This document shows, in pieces, positions 17,839 to 26,591 of a stretch of 64,000 nt of DNA. Numbering within the stretch: position 1 is the stretch's first letter; each line of letters opens with the position of its first letter. The stretch lies in NCBI GenBank assembly GCA_022821495.1, contig JAJEDN010000026.1, forward strand, positions 129,561 to 193,560, written 5' to 3'. The notes below the pieces were generated by a model. It was not told the DNA's origin. It was given only the letters and a program-made list of their open reading frames with translations, and searched no databases. The position numbers were made by a program, and so were the translations under genes. Origin of the DNA: Candidatus Poribacteria bacterium (GTDB taxonomy: Bacteria; Poribacteria; WGA-4E; WGA-3G).

Positions 17839-19473
17839 CTAATGCACTCGGATGATTCGACGACCTGTGAAAGTTTGACCGAACATATCCGTTGTACGGA
17901 CGTAGATAACGTGCGTTCCTTCGGGAACATCCGCCGGAAGTTTCGCTTGCCAGATATGCGTTGATTTTGTAATTCCAGTGAGCCTTTTTGTCTTTTGCGG
18001 CGGTTCGCTGTCTTCCTTCAACTCCGACTGCATTGCTTCTCGAAGGGCAGTCTGCACTTTCCACGCAAGGTGTGCCGCATCGTCCCGTTTCTTGAGAGCT
18101 TTATAGTATGGGTCTTGCTGAGGTGTATAGGTCATCGGTTGCCATGCCGCGTCTTCACCCAGACGGAATTCAACCGTTGAGCGTTTGGTGCCGCCAAAAA
18201 CGTTAACAATCACATCTGTTTTACCGGTTTCTGTGGACGCAACTTCCCACGGTGCGAATATGTTCATCTGATAATCCGCGGGACGACGGGCGGCTTTAAA
18301 CCGAATTGAATACTGATTTCCGCTGAATGTAAAGATGCCATATCCGTTCGGTGCACCATCTCGCATCGTTGTGTGCGGAATACCAACTTCATCAAGTGTA
18401 CCCTGCCACCAAGAACCTGATGTCGTCGCGTGATTGTGGTGATGATGCGGGGCATCGCCGTGCCAACCGTGATCCGGGCCAACGAAGTCATCCCGTTGGA
18501 TGTGTGTGTGCGCTGATAGCGATAACGTATGCGGACGATCACCGAGTAGATTCATCAATTCCTTCACATCGCGCATCTCGGTCAACGGAATATGAAAGGA
18601 TACAACAATAAGCTGATCTTTCGGTACAAGCGCAAGATCGTTGCGAATAAACGCTAACTGTTGCTCTCCCACTTCACTGGCGTAGCGCGCGGTGTTCTCC
18701 GCATCGCGGTGAAAGTATACATTGTCGATGTTGATAAAATGGACAGGTCCCCAATCATAAGAATAGCACGTCGGACCATAAACCCGTTCAAACGTCTCAT
18801 CGGCGTAGCGGTCCTCGGTTGCCAGACGGTTCATATCATGGTTACCGTAGACGTTGTACCACGGTATCCCAACGGTCGCCATCACTTCGTTAAGTGGATG
18901 GAATAAGTTTAAATCGTCACCCACCAAATCGCCAAGACTGATGCCGAACACCGCATCAGTGCCAATAATCTCTTCAATCACATCGTGCGCTAACCACTCA
19001 ATCTCTTGCATACTGTAGGGTTGTGTATCCCCGAAAACGAGTGCCTTAAAAGTATCCGCTTCCGGCTGTTCAGTAAGCGGAAAATCAATCGATGCCGGTA
19101 ATGGACCCGTCGGTGCGACACCGGCATATTTCAACCCTTCCGGTGAACCGTGCGGTTTGTGAATGTAATAAAACTTCGGGAGCCGATTTTCATCAACCGG
19201 TGTCATAAACCCACGCGGCTTAATCACAAAAAGAATGGTGTCATCACTAACTTCGAGCGAGTATTGACCGTTAGCATCGGTTTGGACAATATCCCGTCCA
19301 TTAGAAACGCGAACCCCGGACAACCCCTTCTCATTGTCGTCCTTCATCTGGTTTCCGTTTGTATCCAGAAACACAGTACCAGTTGCGGTCGAATTTGCTG
19401 CTACACTGTTTCCAATCCCGCCAAAAATCAAGATGACAATTAAAACCACAAAATTCCATTGTTTGTAAATCAT
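17839..19473 (-). CDS. Secreted calcineurin-like phosphoesterase with N- and C-terminal metallophos domains
   Basis: The protein is about 544 residues long. AAGGAG sits before ATG 19473 (MIYKQWN, then a hydrophobic signal peptide ending VAA). A Cna-B/SdrD-like N-terminal domain follows (GTVFLDTNGNQMKDDNE...). The catalytic domain has the metal-binding motifs LVFGDTQ, SLGDLVGD, YGNHD, SFHIP and SAHTHIQ, plus a His-rich loop (PHHHHNH). The C-terminal part matches the beta domain usual in this subfamily. It should hydrolyse a phosphoester outside the cytoplasm; the substrate is unknown. It faces the propeller gene tail to tail with a 52-base gap. Confidence 0.9.
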   Translation of the reverse strand: MIYKQWNFVVLIVILIFGGIGNSVAANSTATGTVFLDTNGNQMKDDNEKGLSGVRVSNGRDIVQTDANGQYSLEVSDDTILFVIKPRGFMTPVDENRLPKFYYIHKPHGSPEGLKYAGVAPTGPLPASIDFPLTEQPEADTFKALVFGDTQPYSMQEIEWLAHDVIEEIIGTDAVFGISLGDLVGDDLNLFHPLNEVMATVGIPWYNVYGNHDMNRLATEDRYADETFERVYGPTCYSYDWGPVHFINIDNVYFHRDAENTARYASEVGEQQLAFIRNDLALVPKDQLIVVSFHIPLTEMRDVKELMNLLGDRPHTLSLSAHTHIQRDDFVGPDHGWHGDAPHHHHNHATTSGSWWQGTLDEVGIPHTTMRDGAPNGYGIFTFSGNQYSIRFKAARRPADYQMNIFAPWEVASTETGKTDVIVNVFGGTKRSTVEFRLGEDAAWQPMTYTPQQDPYYKALKKRDDAAHLAWKVQTALREAMQSELKEDSEPPQKTKRLTGITKSTHIWQAKLPADVPEGTHVIYVRTTDMFGQTFTGRRIIRVH

Positions 19474-19495
19474 ACGAATTCTCCTTGTAATGGTG

Positions 19496-20428
19496 TTATT
19501 CCAATTCCCACTCCTGTCGGAGTTTCGCGATCGGTTTATAACTCGCCCCTTTGTTGTAAAAATTACCGAGCCAACTGCCGTTTTCACGAAAAAAGAAGCG
19601 GTCGTCCTTCTCTTCGCAAGCGAGTTGGTATCGTGTATCAATGCTGATGCGATAGCGATCAGAACGATTCGGGGCACTGCTATGCATCATGTAAAGCCCA
19701 AAAATGATAACGTCACCCGGCTGGAAATGTGCTGTCGCGAGTGTGAATCCGAATTTTTCAACCATCTCGTGTGGATCCGTACTGAACACGGCTTCCGTCA
19801 AATCTCGATCCATATCCGTCGCCCCGTATGTAGACTTTAATCGATCGTGCCGATCGGAACCGAGGCAGATGACGAGCGGTCCATTTTCCAGACCGATGTC
19901 CGTCAACGCGCTCCACATTGTGTACCGGTTCTGTGTGCCGCGCCCAACATAAACGCTATCGTAGTGAAAATGGTTATGTCCACCGTTCGCCATGCAGCGC
20001 AGCCACCGTTTATCGAACGTAATGACCGGACCACCGAGAAATTCTTCGTAGAACTGCATCGTCTGCTGGCTATCGACAACATCAAGGATCGGTTTGGCAT
20101 GCGCTACCTCAGTTTGCCGAAAGAAACTAAAAGTCTGATTCGCTTTGCCGATGATACCTTCTTTAATCGGTGTCCCCGACTTTACCCCACCGTTTTGCGC
20201 GATGGCTTGCAATGTCCAATGTGCGGCTTGCTCCGCACGCGCTCGCGGATGGAAACCTCGAATAAAGAGATAGCCATCTTCACGCATTTTTCTCTGCAAC
20301 GCACCAAAATCATTGAGCAGTGGGGAGGAATCTTCTAATTCGATGATCTCCTCACCAAAATGAAAACGATGCTCACCGAATGCAAAGGATGTTCCCGTTG
20401 GGATTTTTTTCGGTCTGTTCAATGTCAT
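19496..20428 (-). CDS. Phytanoyl-CoA dioxygenase (PhyH) family protein
   Basis: A 310-residue Fe(II)/2-oxoglutarate dioxygenase. The iron triad is visible as HFHYD (His-x-Asp) and MMHSSAPN (distal His), followed by RYRISIDTRYQ with the Arg that binds 2-oxoglutarate. The frame is open to 20527, but that extension is the translated core of a repeat element, so ATG 20428 is the better start. In bacteria these enzymes hydroxylate amino acids, lipids or secondary metabolites. The phosphoesterase gene follows 22 bases downstream on the same strand, so co-transcription is likely. Confidence 0.9.
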   Translation of the reverse strand: MTLNRPKKIPTGTSFAFGEHRFHFGEEIIELEDSSPLLNDFGALQRKMREDGYLFIRGFHPRARAEQAAHWTLQAIAQNGGVKSGTPIKEGIIGKANQTFSFFRQTEVAHAKPILDVVDSQQTMQFYEEFLGGPVITFDKRWLRCMANGGHNHFHYDSVYVGRGTQNRYTMWSALTDIGLENGPLVICLGSDRHDRLKSTYGATDMDRDLTEAVFSTDPHEMVEKFGFTLATAHFQPGDVIIFGLYMMHSSAPNRSDRYRISIDTRYQLACEEKDDRFFFRENGSWLGNFYNKGASYKPIAKLRQEWELE

Positions 20429-20454
20429 CAAAATTCTTCGGCGTGGAAAAGCCG

Positions 20455-20562
20455 TCCTCTTAAAGTCCCCTTGATAAGGGGGATTTAGGGGGTTAAAAAC
20501 GTTTGAATATCTGCTTCGGACGTGCAAGATATCCGTTTTCTGCTAAATTTGCGTAAGTCCTA
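20455..20562. repeat. Miniature palindromic element, copy 1 (left end eroded)
   Basis: The core at 20462-20493 (CCCCTTGATAAGGGGG, then TTTAGGGGG) and the right end TTTGCGTAAGTCCTA at 20548-20562 match other copies in the window. No clear left end is seen. It lies just upstream of the PhyH gene and creates a false N-terminal extension of it. Confidence 0.75.
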
Positions 20563-20577
20563 TACAAGTCAAACAAT

Positions 20578-20811
20578 TTATGGCGACCCAAACGCCTCCA
20601 ACACGGGTTTAGCGATCCAGCAGTCCGGTGCGGTCAATCCGAAGATATGCGCAACCGTCGCGGCTGTATCGTAGATGTTCACAAAAGAAGCCAGTTCTTT
20701 CGCTGGCACAACGCCGGGACCAGCAATAATCCATGGAATCTCGACCTCCGCCAGCGTCGCCCCGCCGTGACCTTTTCCAACGCCACCATGATCATCCGAA
20801 ATCGCCGAGCG
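20578..20811 (-). pseudogene. C-terminal fragment of an alkaline-phosphatase/nucleotide-pyrophosphatase family gene
   Basis: The minus strand encodes about 77 residues. They contain SDDHGGVGKGHGGATLAEVE, then IPWIIAGPGV, and end in DTAATVAHIFGLTAPDCW plus a short tail and TAA at 20578-20580. DHGG and GHGG with conserved histidine are metal-site features of the alkaline phosphatase superfamily. No start or upstream part exists: the sequence abuts, in the same frame, the stop codon of the LamG gene at 20812. This is a truncated leftover of a recombination or deletion event. Confidence 0.78.
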
Positions 20812-21657
20812 TTATCTGCCCGCAGCAGCCTTGATTTGACCCCAAGTGAGACTCAATTTTCCAGCAGGCTCTACTGCCAACCCTTCCGCTTCCAAATTGT
20901 TTGATACCTCTTTTTCGCTGAGTGCCCGATCATAGAGACGCACTTCGTCAAGCATCCCTTTGTGTACAAAGTCCTCGTTATCATCTTTATACGCACCGAT
21001 GGAGAAGAAGATACGATCCGGATAGTTAATCGCCCCCGATTGGACACCGGAACTACCCTCAAGTTTCCCATTGACGTAGATTTTCATCTCCTTACCGTCA
21101 TACGTTCCGACCACATGGTACCATTTATTCGTCTCGGACGTACTGGCGGCATTGAGGTAGGTTAAGAGACCGTCCCCATCATCAGCATCCTCCGAGGAGA
21201 GCGCGAAACTGAATGCTTTCCATCGGGTGCCGAGCAGCCAACCTTTTTCAAAAGCACCATTGTCTTGAACTGCTACAACGTAGCCGCCCCATTCGATGAA
21301 CTGCTCATCCCACGCCCATAATTCTATAGTCATCTCCTCTGTCGGGAGCTCGGCTTTTTTGATGTCATCGGTTATTTGGACACGGGCACCCGCGCCACCG
21401 CCCAATTGCACTGCCTCTCCAAACTTACCCGGAACGATCTCAAGGTCTCCTATTATCGTCGCATCCTGGTCGCCCCAAATATCTTCTACCGTTTTGCCTT
21501 TTACAGTGTCTTTATCGAAACTCCAATAGCCGATTAACCCATCCTCGATGACGACTGTTCGGGCATCAACAGGAATCCCTATTCCCAATCCAGTGATTAA
21601 AACAGCAATTAAACCCAGAACTGCTTTTTTTCTCACGTTCATAACAGATAGAAACAT
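20812..21657 (-). CDS. Secreted LamG/concanavalin-like domain protein
   Basis: A 281-residue protein. AAAGGAGG precedes ATG 21657 (MFLSVMNVRKK...) and a signal peptide ends near PVDA; the longer open frame upstream is not supported. One LamG jelly-roll domain spans about residues 40-245: GLIGYWSFD at the start, KWYHVVGTYDGKEMKIYVNG in the middle and GMLDEVRLYDRALSEKEV at the end. Such domains bind glycans or act as spacers on extracellular proteins. It ends in KLSLTWGQIKA, a tail like that of the protein at 26693 (KLATTWGNLKQF), which suggests a shared short C-terminal signal. Confidence 0.88.
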   Translation of the reverse strand: MFLSVMNVRKKAVLGLIAVLITGLGIGIPVDARTVVIEDGLIGYWSFDKDTVKGKTVEDIWGDQDATIIGDLEIVPGKFGEAVQLGGGAGARVQITDDIKKAELPTEEMTIELWAWDEQFIEWGGYVVAVQDNGAFEKGWLLGTRWKAFSFALSSEDADDGDGLLTYLNAASTSETNKWYHVVGTYDGKEMKIYVNGKLEGSSGVQSGAINYPDRIFFSIGAYKDDNEDFVHKGMLDEVRLYDRALSEKEVSNNLEAEGLAVEPAGKLSLTWGQIKAAAGR

Positions 21658-21842
21658 TTTTTCCTCCTTTGGTTGACCCTTATCGCAAACTGCGTTTTGG
21701 ATCCGCTTTGTATTTAGCATGTAATCTCCTTGGATATTGTATAATTGTATGTTTATAGAACAAGGCAGGATATATAGTATACGATACGTATTGAATTCTG
21801 TCAAATTTTTGACATGTTTTTGTAAAGAAAATGACACATTTT

Positions 21843-21877
21843 TTATCAGAAATAGCGTCCTCCATCGCCATGCCGCA
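21843..21877 (-). pseudogene. Short ThuA-gene remnant
   Basis: On the minus strand this stretch reads like the GMEDAIPDK segment near the C-terminus of the ThuA gene at 30759-31715 (here GMAMEDAISDK). It is far too short to be a gene. A second, longer remnant lies at 23604-23659, at the equivalent place upstream of the second permease copy. Confidence 0.55.
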
Positions 21878-21890
21878 GATTTTTGTTTTT

Positions 21891-21930
21891 TGCACCCATC
21901 TCATTCTCAAATCGGATCATTAATTATAAA
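21891..21930 (+). promoter_or_regulatory. Shared 40-bp upstream motif, copy 1
   Basis: TGCACCC...TTCTCAAATCGGATCATTAATTATAAA occurs here as a 40-base block and recurs at 23672-23711 and, more diverged, at 26592-26631. Each copy lies upstream of a plus-strand gene. The AT-rich TTAATTATAA end could be a -10 region. A promoter role is inferred from recurrence and position only. Confidence 0.4.
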
Positions 21931-21935
21931 AGCGT

Positions 21936-22057
21936 TAGGACTTACGCATTTGCTCTTAAAGTCCCCCTGATAAGGGGGATTTAGGGGGTTTAAAATACTG
22001 AAATTGCTGCTTTGTGCGTAAAAACGTTCCATATTTACGCAATGCGCGTAAATCCTA
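21936..22057. repeat. Miniature palindromic element with terminal inverted repeats, copy 2
   Basis: The left end is TAGGACTTACGCA (21936-21948) and the right end TGCGCGTAAATCCTA (22043-22057), which are near inverted repeats. Between them is the core CCCCCTGATAAGGGGG followed by TTTAGGGGG. It has no coding capacity. It sits between the shared motif and the ribosome-binding site of the first permease gene. Confidence 0.82.
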
Positions 22058-22076
22058 AAATTAAAGGGAGTTCAAC

Positions 22077-23489
22077 ATGTTAATGACCATGATTCAAAAA
22101 GAGATTATGCATCATCTTCTGAGCGTCCGTTTCGTCGCGCTCCTTGTGATGTGTCTCCTCCTTGTTCCGCTGACCCTTTCTACCAATTACCGAAATTATC
22201 GCCAGAACTTAGTAGATTACCAAGAAGCCGTTAAACTCGCAAACATTGAAGAGACCACAGTAAATCCGAAGATGCCACCGCAACCGGAGGTTGAAGTTTC
22301 CAAACTTTTTCTCAAACCGACACCGCTGAGTGTCTTCGCAAATGGATTGGAGGATTCACTCCCAAGCTACCTTGGCATGACGCGCAATGGAATCACACAG
22401 GGACCGCCCTCTACGTTTTCAGCACCGCTCACCCAACTTTTAGGACATCTCGACTTTCTATTTGTGGTCGGTACTGTCTTCAGTCTCCTCGCGCTACTGT
22501 TCACATTTGATGCAGTTGCCGGAGAAAGAGAAGCAGGCACATTGCGGATCACTTTAGCGAATTCCCTGCCGCGCGACCTATTTTTATGGAGCAAATTGAT
22601 TGGCGGATACGTAGTGTTTGTCGTTCCGTTTTTGGTTTCGTTGCTGTTTGGCTTACTGATGCTTGTCTGGCAAGGTTTTCCCCTCGGTGAACCCGAAATT
22701 TTTCCACGAGTGCTTAGCATAACCCTTGCATCACTACTCTACATTGGGGTGTTTTTTGCGATAGGCGTGGTGATTTCTACCTACTTAGACAATTCCAAGA
22801 CCGCGCTCATTATCGCCTTCACTGTCTGGGTATTCGCCGTGTTAATTACACCACGTCTCGGTTTTCTTGCCGCGAAAATTATCATGCCGACACGCACTTC
22901 ACAGAGCGTCTATATGGAAAAGACAGCCATGCGAGATAATTTTGATACCGAACTCAAAGATCAAAAAATGAAATTCTTCATGGAAGTGCCCCCAAATAAG
23001 GATGGCGCACGCGTTATAGGTCCGGAAATTGCGGAAAAAATTGACGAACGCATGAAATCTATCGAAGAGGAATATCGACTGAAATTCCAGAACCGTGCGA
23101 ACAAGTTAGATCGAGATTATAAACGTGAAACAGAACGACAAGAACGATTAGGTGAGACGTTTTCCCGAATTACCCCGACATCTTCCTTAATCTATCTTAC
23201 CACGAACTTAACACAGACCGGAAAAGTAGAAAGAAGCAACTATTTTCAAACAGGTGATCGCTATTATGAGATGCTTCATACAGATTTCTTTACTAAAATT
23301 TCAGATCATATTTCTTATAGAGTGCACCGCCCAGAAGATAATGTCAAAATCACACAACCGCCATCTTTGGCGACAACAACCTTAGCGGAGATATTCAGTC
23401 AATCGGTGATAGATGTCTTGCTGCTCGGCTTCTTTGCTGTCATATTGACAACCGTGGCGTTTCTGAAATTCTTCCGTTCCGATGTTTGA
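22077..23489 (+). CDS. ABC-2-type transporter permease, tandem copy 1
   Basis: A 470-residue membrane protein. It has an N-terminal membrane segment (about residues 15-33), a large soluble loop, and four or five membrane segments between about 125 and 270 that include the conserved AGEREAGTLRITLANSLPRD before the second half. A charged coiled region at about 275-370 and a last membrane segment at the C-terminus complete it. This matches ABC permeases of the gliding/DUF3526-like export class. AAAGGGAG precedes the ATG. No ATPase gene adjoins. The gene is the first half of a tandem duplication with the gene at 23914. Confidence 0.87.
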   Translation: MLMTMIQKEIMHHLLSVRFVALLVMCLLLVPLTLSTNYRNYRQNLVDYQEAVKLANIEETTVNPKMPPQPEVEVSKLFLKPTPLSVFANGLEDSLPSYLGMTRNGITQGPPSTFSAPLTQLLGHLDFLFVVGTVFSLLALLFTFDAVAGEREAGTLRITLANSLPRDLFLWSKLIGGYVVFVVPFLVSLLFGLLMLVWQGFPLGEPEIFPRVLSITLASLLYIGVFFAIGVVISTYLDNSKTALIIAFTVWVFAVLITPRLGFLAAKIIMPTRTSQSVYMEKTAMRDNFDTELKDQKMKFFMEVPPNKDGARVIGPEIAEKIDERMKSIEEEYRLKFQNRANKLDRDYKRETERQERLGETFSRITPTSSLIYLTTNLTQTGKVERSNYFQTGDRYYEMLHTDFFTKISDHISYRVHRPEDNVKITQPPSLATTTLAEIFSQSVIDVLLLGFFAVILTTVAFLKFFRSDV

Positions 23490-23603
23490 TATCAATGATA
23501 ACCGAATTACCCGGAACATTTGAAACGCGTCTTGAGAATATAAAGATTAAACTTCAAACACGAGGCAACATAACGCCTCGGAATTAAAAAGGTGAATGAC
23601 TTC

Positions 23604-23659
23604 CCGCATAATCGACAACACTGTTATCAGGAATAGCATGCGCCATCTTTATGCCCAGA
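23604..23659 (-). pseudogene. ThuA-gene remnant upstream of permease copy 2
   Basis: The minus strand reads AHAIPDNSVVDYAG, matching EDAIPDKSVVDYVG near the C-terminus of the ThuA protein encoded at 30759-31715. Only about 18 codons remain. It marks the left boundary of the duplicated permease unit and suggests that a ThuA gene once stood there. Confidence 0.6.
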
Positions 23660-23671
23660 TTTTTCACTTTA

Positions 23672-23711
23672 TGCACCCTTTCGATTCTCAAATCGGATCA
23701 TTAATTATAAA
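23672..23711 (+). promoter_or_regulatory. Shared 40-bp upstream motif, copy 2
   Basis: Nearly identical to 21891-21930, at the same relative place ahead of the second permease. Here it may simply have been copied with the tandem duplication. A third, independent copy at 26592-26631 is the better argument for function. Confidence 0.4.
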
Positions 23712-23716
23712 AGCGT

Positions 23717-23894
23717 TAGGACTTACGCATTTGCTTTTAAAGTCCCCCTGATAAGGGGGATTTAGGGGGTTTAAAATACTTACGCACTTTCTCTTAAAGT
23801 CCCTTGATAAGGTGGATTTAGGGGATTTAAAATACTGAAATTGCTACTTTGTGCGTAAAACTGTTCCATATTTACGCAATGCGCGTAAATCCTA
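23717..23894. repeat. Miniature palindromic element with doubled core, copy 3
   Basis: The ends are as in copy 2 (TAGGACTTACGCA on the left, GCGCGTAAATCCTA on the right), but the core occurs twice: CCCCCTGATAAGGGGG near 23743 and a degenerate CCCTTGATAAGGTGG near 23803. The second core is preceded by its own CTTACGCA, so one element appears to have inserted into, or recombined with, another. Confidence 0.8.
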
Positions 23895-23913
23895 AAATCA
23901 AAGGGAGTTCAAT

Positions 23914-25314
23914 ATGTTAATGACGTTGATTCAAAAAGAGATTATGCATCACATTCTGAGCGTCCGTTTCGTCGCGCTTCTTTTGATGTGTCTCCTTCTC
24001 GTTCCGCTGACCCTTTCTACCAATTACCGAAATTATCGCCAAAACTTAGTAGATTATCAGGAAGCCGTTAAACGCGCAAACATTGAAGAAACTACGATGA
24101 ACCCAGGGATGCCACTGGAACCAGAACTGGAAGTTTCCAAAATCTTCCTCAAACCGACACCTTTGAGCGTCTTTGCAAATGGATTAGCAGATGCATTGCC
24201 GAGTTATCTCGGTATGACACGCAATGGAATTACACAAGGGGCACCCGCCCTGGTGTCCTCTCTCTCCTATCTGTTAGGGCATCTCGATTTTCTATTTATA
24301 GTCGGTACCGTCTTCAGTCTACTCGCATTACTGTTTACATTCGATGCGGTTGCGGGGGAACGAGAAGCGGGCACCCTTCGGATCACTTTAGCGAATGCCC
24401 TGCCGCGCGACCTTTTTTTATGGAGCAAATTGATTGGCGGATACGTAGTGTTTGTCGTTCCCTTCTTGGTGTCGTTACTGTTCGGCTTAATGATGCTTGT
24501 CTGGCAAGGATTCCCTCTCGGCGAACCTGAAATTTTTCCGAGAGTCCTCGGTTTAATCCTCATCTCGTTGCTCTATATTGCTGTCTTTTTTGCGATCGGC
24601 ACAGTGATTTCTACCTACTTAGACAATTCTAAAACGGCACTCATCGTTGCCTTTACCGTCTGGGTGTTTGCAGTATTGATTACACCACGCGTCGGGTTCC
24701 TTGCTGCCAAATTTATCGCACCAACACAAACTTCACAGAGCGTCTATATGGAAAAAACAGCCATACGAGACGATTTCAACGCAGCACTCGAAGAGGAAAA
24801 ACAGAAAATGATCATGGCAGTACCATTGGATGAGAAGGGACACAGATCCATAGGTGGGGAGATTGCGACAAGCATTAATGAACGCATGAAACCTCTTGAA
24901 GAGGAATATAGATCGAGATTCCAGAACCATTCTAACAAATTGGATCGGAATCATAAACGTGAAACGGAACGGCAAGAACAGGTGGGGCAGATGCTTTCTC
25001 GACTCTCACCGACATCTTCCTTAATTTATCTCACTACAAACTTGACACAGACTGGAAAGGGAAAAAGAAGCACCTATTTTCAAACGGGCGATCGCTATTA
25101 TGAGATGCTCTATACAGATTTGTTCAGCAAAATTATAGATCATACTTATAGCAGACACGACAGACGAGCCCAAATTACACAACCACCCTCTTTAGAAATA
25201 ACGACTTTAGGAGAAACGCTCCAGCAATCGGCGGTGGATGTGCTGCTACTCTGTTTCTTTGTTGTGGTATTAACAACCGTAGCATTCCTGAAATTCTTCC
25301 GTTCCGATGTTTGA
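23914..25314 (+). CDS. ABC-2-type transporter permease, tandem copy 2
   Basis: A 466-residue paralogue of the gene at 22077, alignable end to end with most differences in the soluble loops (residues 70-100 and 275-330). The membrane segments and the AGEREAGTLRITLANALPRD motif are kept. The two ATGs are 1,837 bases apart, and the similarity extends over the upstream element, the ribosome-binding site and about 100 bases downstream, which marks a direct tandem duplication. Both copies are intact, so the pair may form a heterodimeric export channel; this is inferred. The ATPase must come from elsewhere. Confidence 0.87.
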   Translation: MLMTLIQKEIMHHILSVRFVALLLMCLLLVPLTLSTNYRNYRQNLVDYQEAVKRANIEETTMNPGMPLEPELEVSKIFLKPTPLSVFANGLADALPSYLGMTRNGITQGAPALVSSLSYLLGHLDFLFIVGTVFSLLALLFTFDAVAGEREAGTLRITLANALPRDLFLWSKLIGGYVVFVVPFLVSLLFGLMMLVWQGFPLGEPEIFPRVLGLILISLLYIAVFFAIGTVISTYLDNSKTALIVAFTVWVFAVLITPRVGFLAAKFIAPTQTSQSVYMEKTAIRDDFNAALEEEKQKMIMAVPLDEKGHRSIGGEIATSINERMKPLEEEYRSRFQNHSNKLDRNHKRETERQEQVGQMLSRLSPTSSLIYLTTNLTQTGKGKRSTYFQTGDRYYEMLYTDLFSKIIDHTYSRHDRRAQITQPPSLEITTLGETLQQSAVDVLLLCFFVVVLTTVAFLKFFRSDV

Positions 25315-25435
25315 TATCAATGATAACCGAATCATCAACAACAATGTTTAAAACGCGTCTTGAGAATATAGACGCATAGTGTCAAAGGTTAAACTTCAAA
25401 CACGAGGCAACACAACGCCTCTAAAGGAGAAAAAA

Positions 25436-26334
25436 ATGAAAAGGATTTTTCACGGCACTGATCTGCTATTAAGACTTGCATTCGTGGCGGCTTTGGGATT
25501 CGCTATTCTTTCGGGGGGGCTTATTTATACGCACAAGGCGTTAAAATAATTATATCGCCGCTTGAAATTATATCGCCAAGTATGCGGTTCCATGTGAAAA
25601 TCGACTGGAAAACGCCTCTCGTCATTGAAAAATATACCGGTCCTCAAAATGCCAAGGAACTGATGAAAGCGTTAGATACGGATTACAATAAGGGACATGC
25701 AAAAACCGAAGTCAGCTTATCGCGCAAGGACAACGGTATAGAAACTGAAAACTATAGCAGTAACCTTACAATAAGTGAGATAGATGCAAGATATCCACGA
25801 GCGGAGTGGCTTCAACTACTTTTGGAGAGAGGCATCATCATAGGAACCCTCTACGAGTATGCGTCCAACCTGTCACAACGGCATGCTTTGGCATTGCTGG
25901 AAGACAATCCGAATCTGTGGCAGTCAGGAATATTCGATATTCCACCAACAGATGATTGGGAAACTTATAAAGCGGCTTACATCAATAACTTGGTAAACGA
26001 TCACACCAAGATCCGGGAAACTGAAAAACAGATTGAACGCGGTAAGAAAATAGTTGAAGGAGCCAAAGCGCAGATTGAACAGAGTAAAGAACAAATAGAA
26101 CGTTCTAAAGCGCAAATTGAACGTAGTAGAGCGCAAGTTAAACTTGCCCTTAAACACAGTAAGGAATCAATTGTGCACGCTATGACGCAACTTGAACCTA
26201 AAGCCTTGGATTCACAGCAGCTTGAGCATGTTAAGAAGCAACTCGAGGACGCAAGGAAACAGATTGCGCGCGCACAAGAGGCTTTAGAACACCTCAAAGA
26301 ACCCACGCACCCTCCGAAGTCAACTGTTTTTTAG
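25436..26334 (+). CDS. Exported coiled-coil protein of unknown function, frameshifted in a G7 tract
   Basis: AAAGGAG precedes ATG 25436, which opens 37 codons that look like a signal peptide (MKRIFHGTDLLLRLAFVAAL...). The frame then ends in TAA at 25547-25549. Adding one G to the run at 25513-25519 would continue through AYLYAQGVKIIISPLEIISP into the long frame that is otherwise only open from ATG 25582. I read this as one gene of about 299 codons with one base missing. The mature part has no recognised domain; residues about 155-215 form a strong coiled coil of repeated QIERSKA-like heptads. It follows the permease pair and may be its accessory protein. Confidence 0.65.
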
Positions 26335-26357
26335 CCGTTTGGTCTAATTCACGAGGG

Positions 26358-26399
26358 CGGATTTTCCTCCCAAAGATTTATCTTTGGGAGGAAAATCCG
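26358..26399. repeat. Perfect 20-bp inverted repeat
   Basis: Arms CGGATTTTCCTCCCAAAGAT and its exact reverse complement are separated by two bases, giving a very stable hairpin 23 bases after the stop of the coiled-coil gene. No T run follows, so it may block 3'-end decay or be a palindromic element instead of a classic terminator. Confidence 0.75.
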
Positions 26400-26447
26400 T
26401 AAACTTAGGTGATAGACCTTTTTGAGCTATTCTGTTCCATTGATATT

Positions 26448-26474
26448 GCGGAGCTTACGCTCCGCATGTTTTTT
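26448..26474 (+). terminator. Rho-independent terminator
   Basis: GCGGAGC, loop TTAC and GCTCCGC form a seven-base GC-rich stem (26448-26465) followed by ATGTTTTTT. It would end the transcript of the permease and coiled-coil genes. Confidence 0.7.
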
Positions 26475-26591
26475 CAAAAATTGTGTCTTTAATTAGAGAA
26501 TAAAGCTTTTCACGAAATATAAGCATAACCCATCCGTTTTACGAAAAAATAGATCGGCAAACACACAATTAAATCATTATAATATTTATTA

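Noticed and set aside
20429..20527. N-terminal extension of the PhyH protein (NPLNPPYQGDFKRT)
   Set aside because: This peptide is the translated element core; the family start fits ATG 20428.
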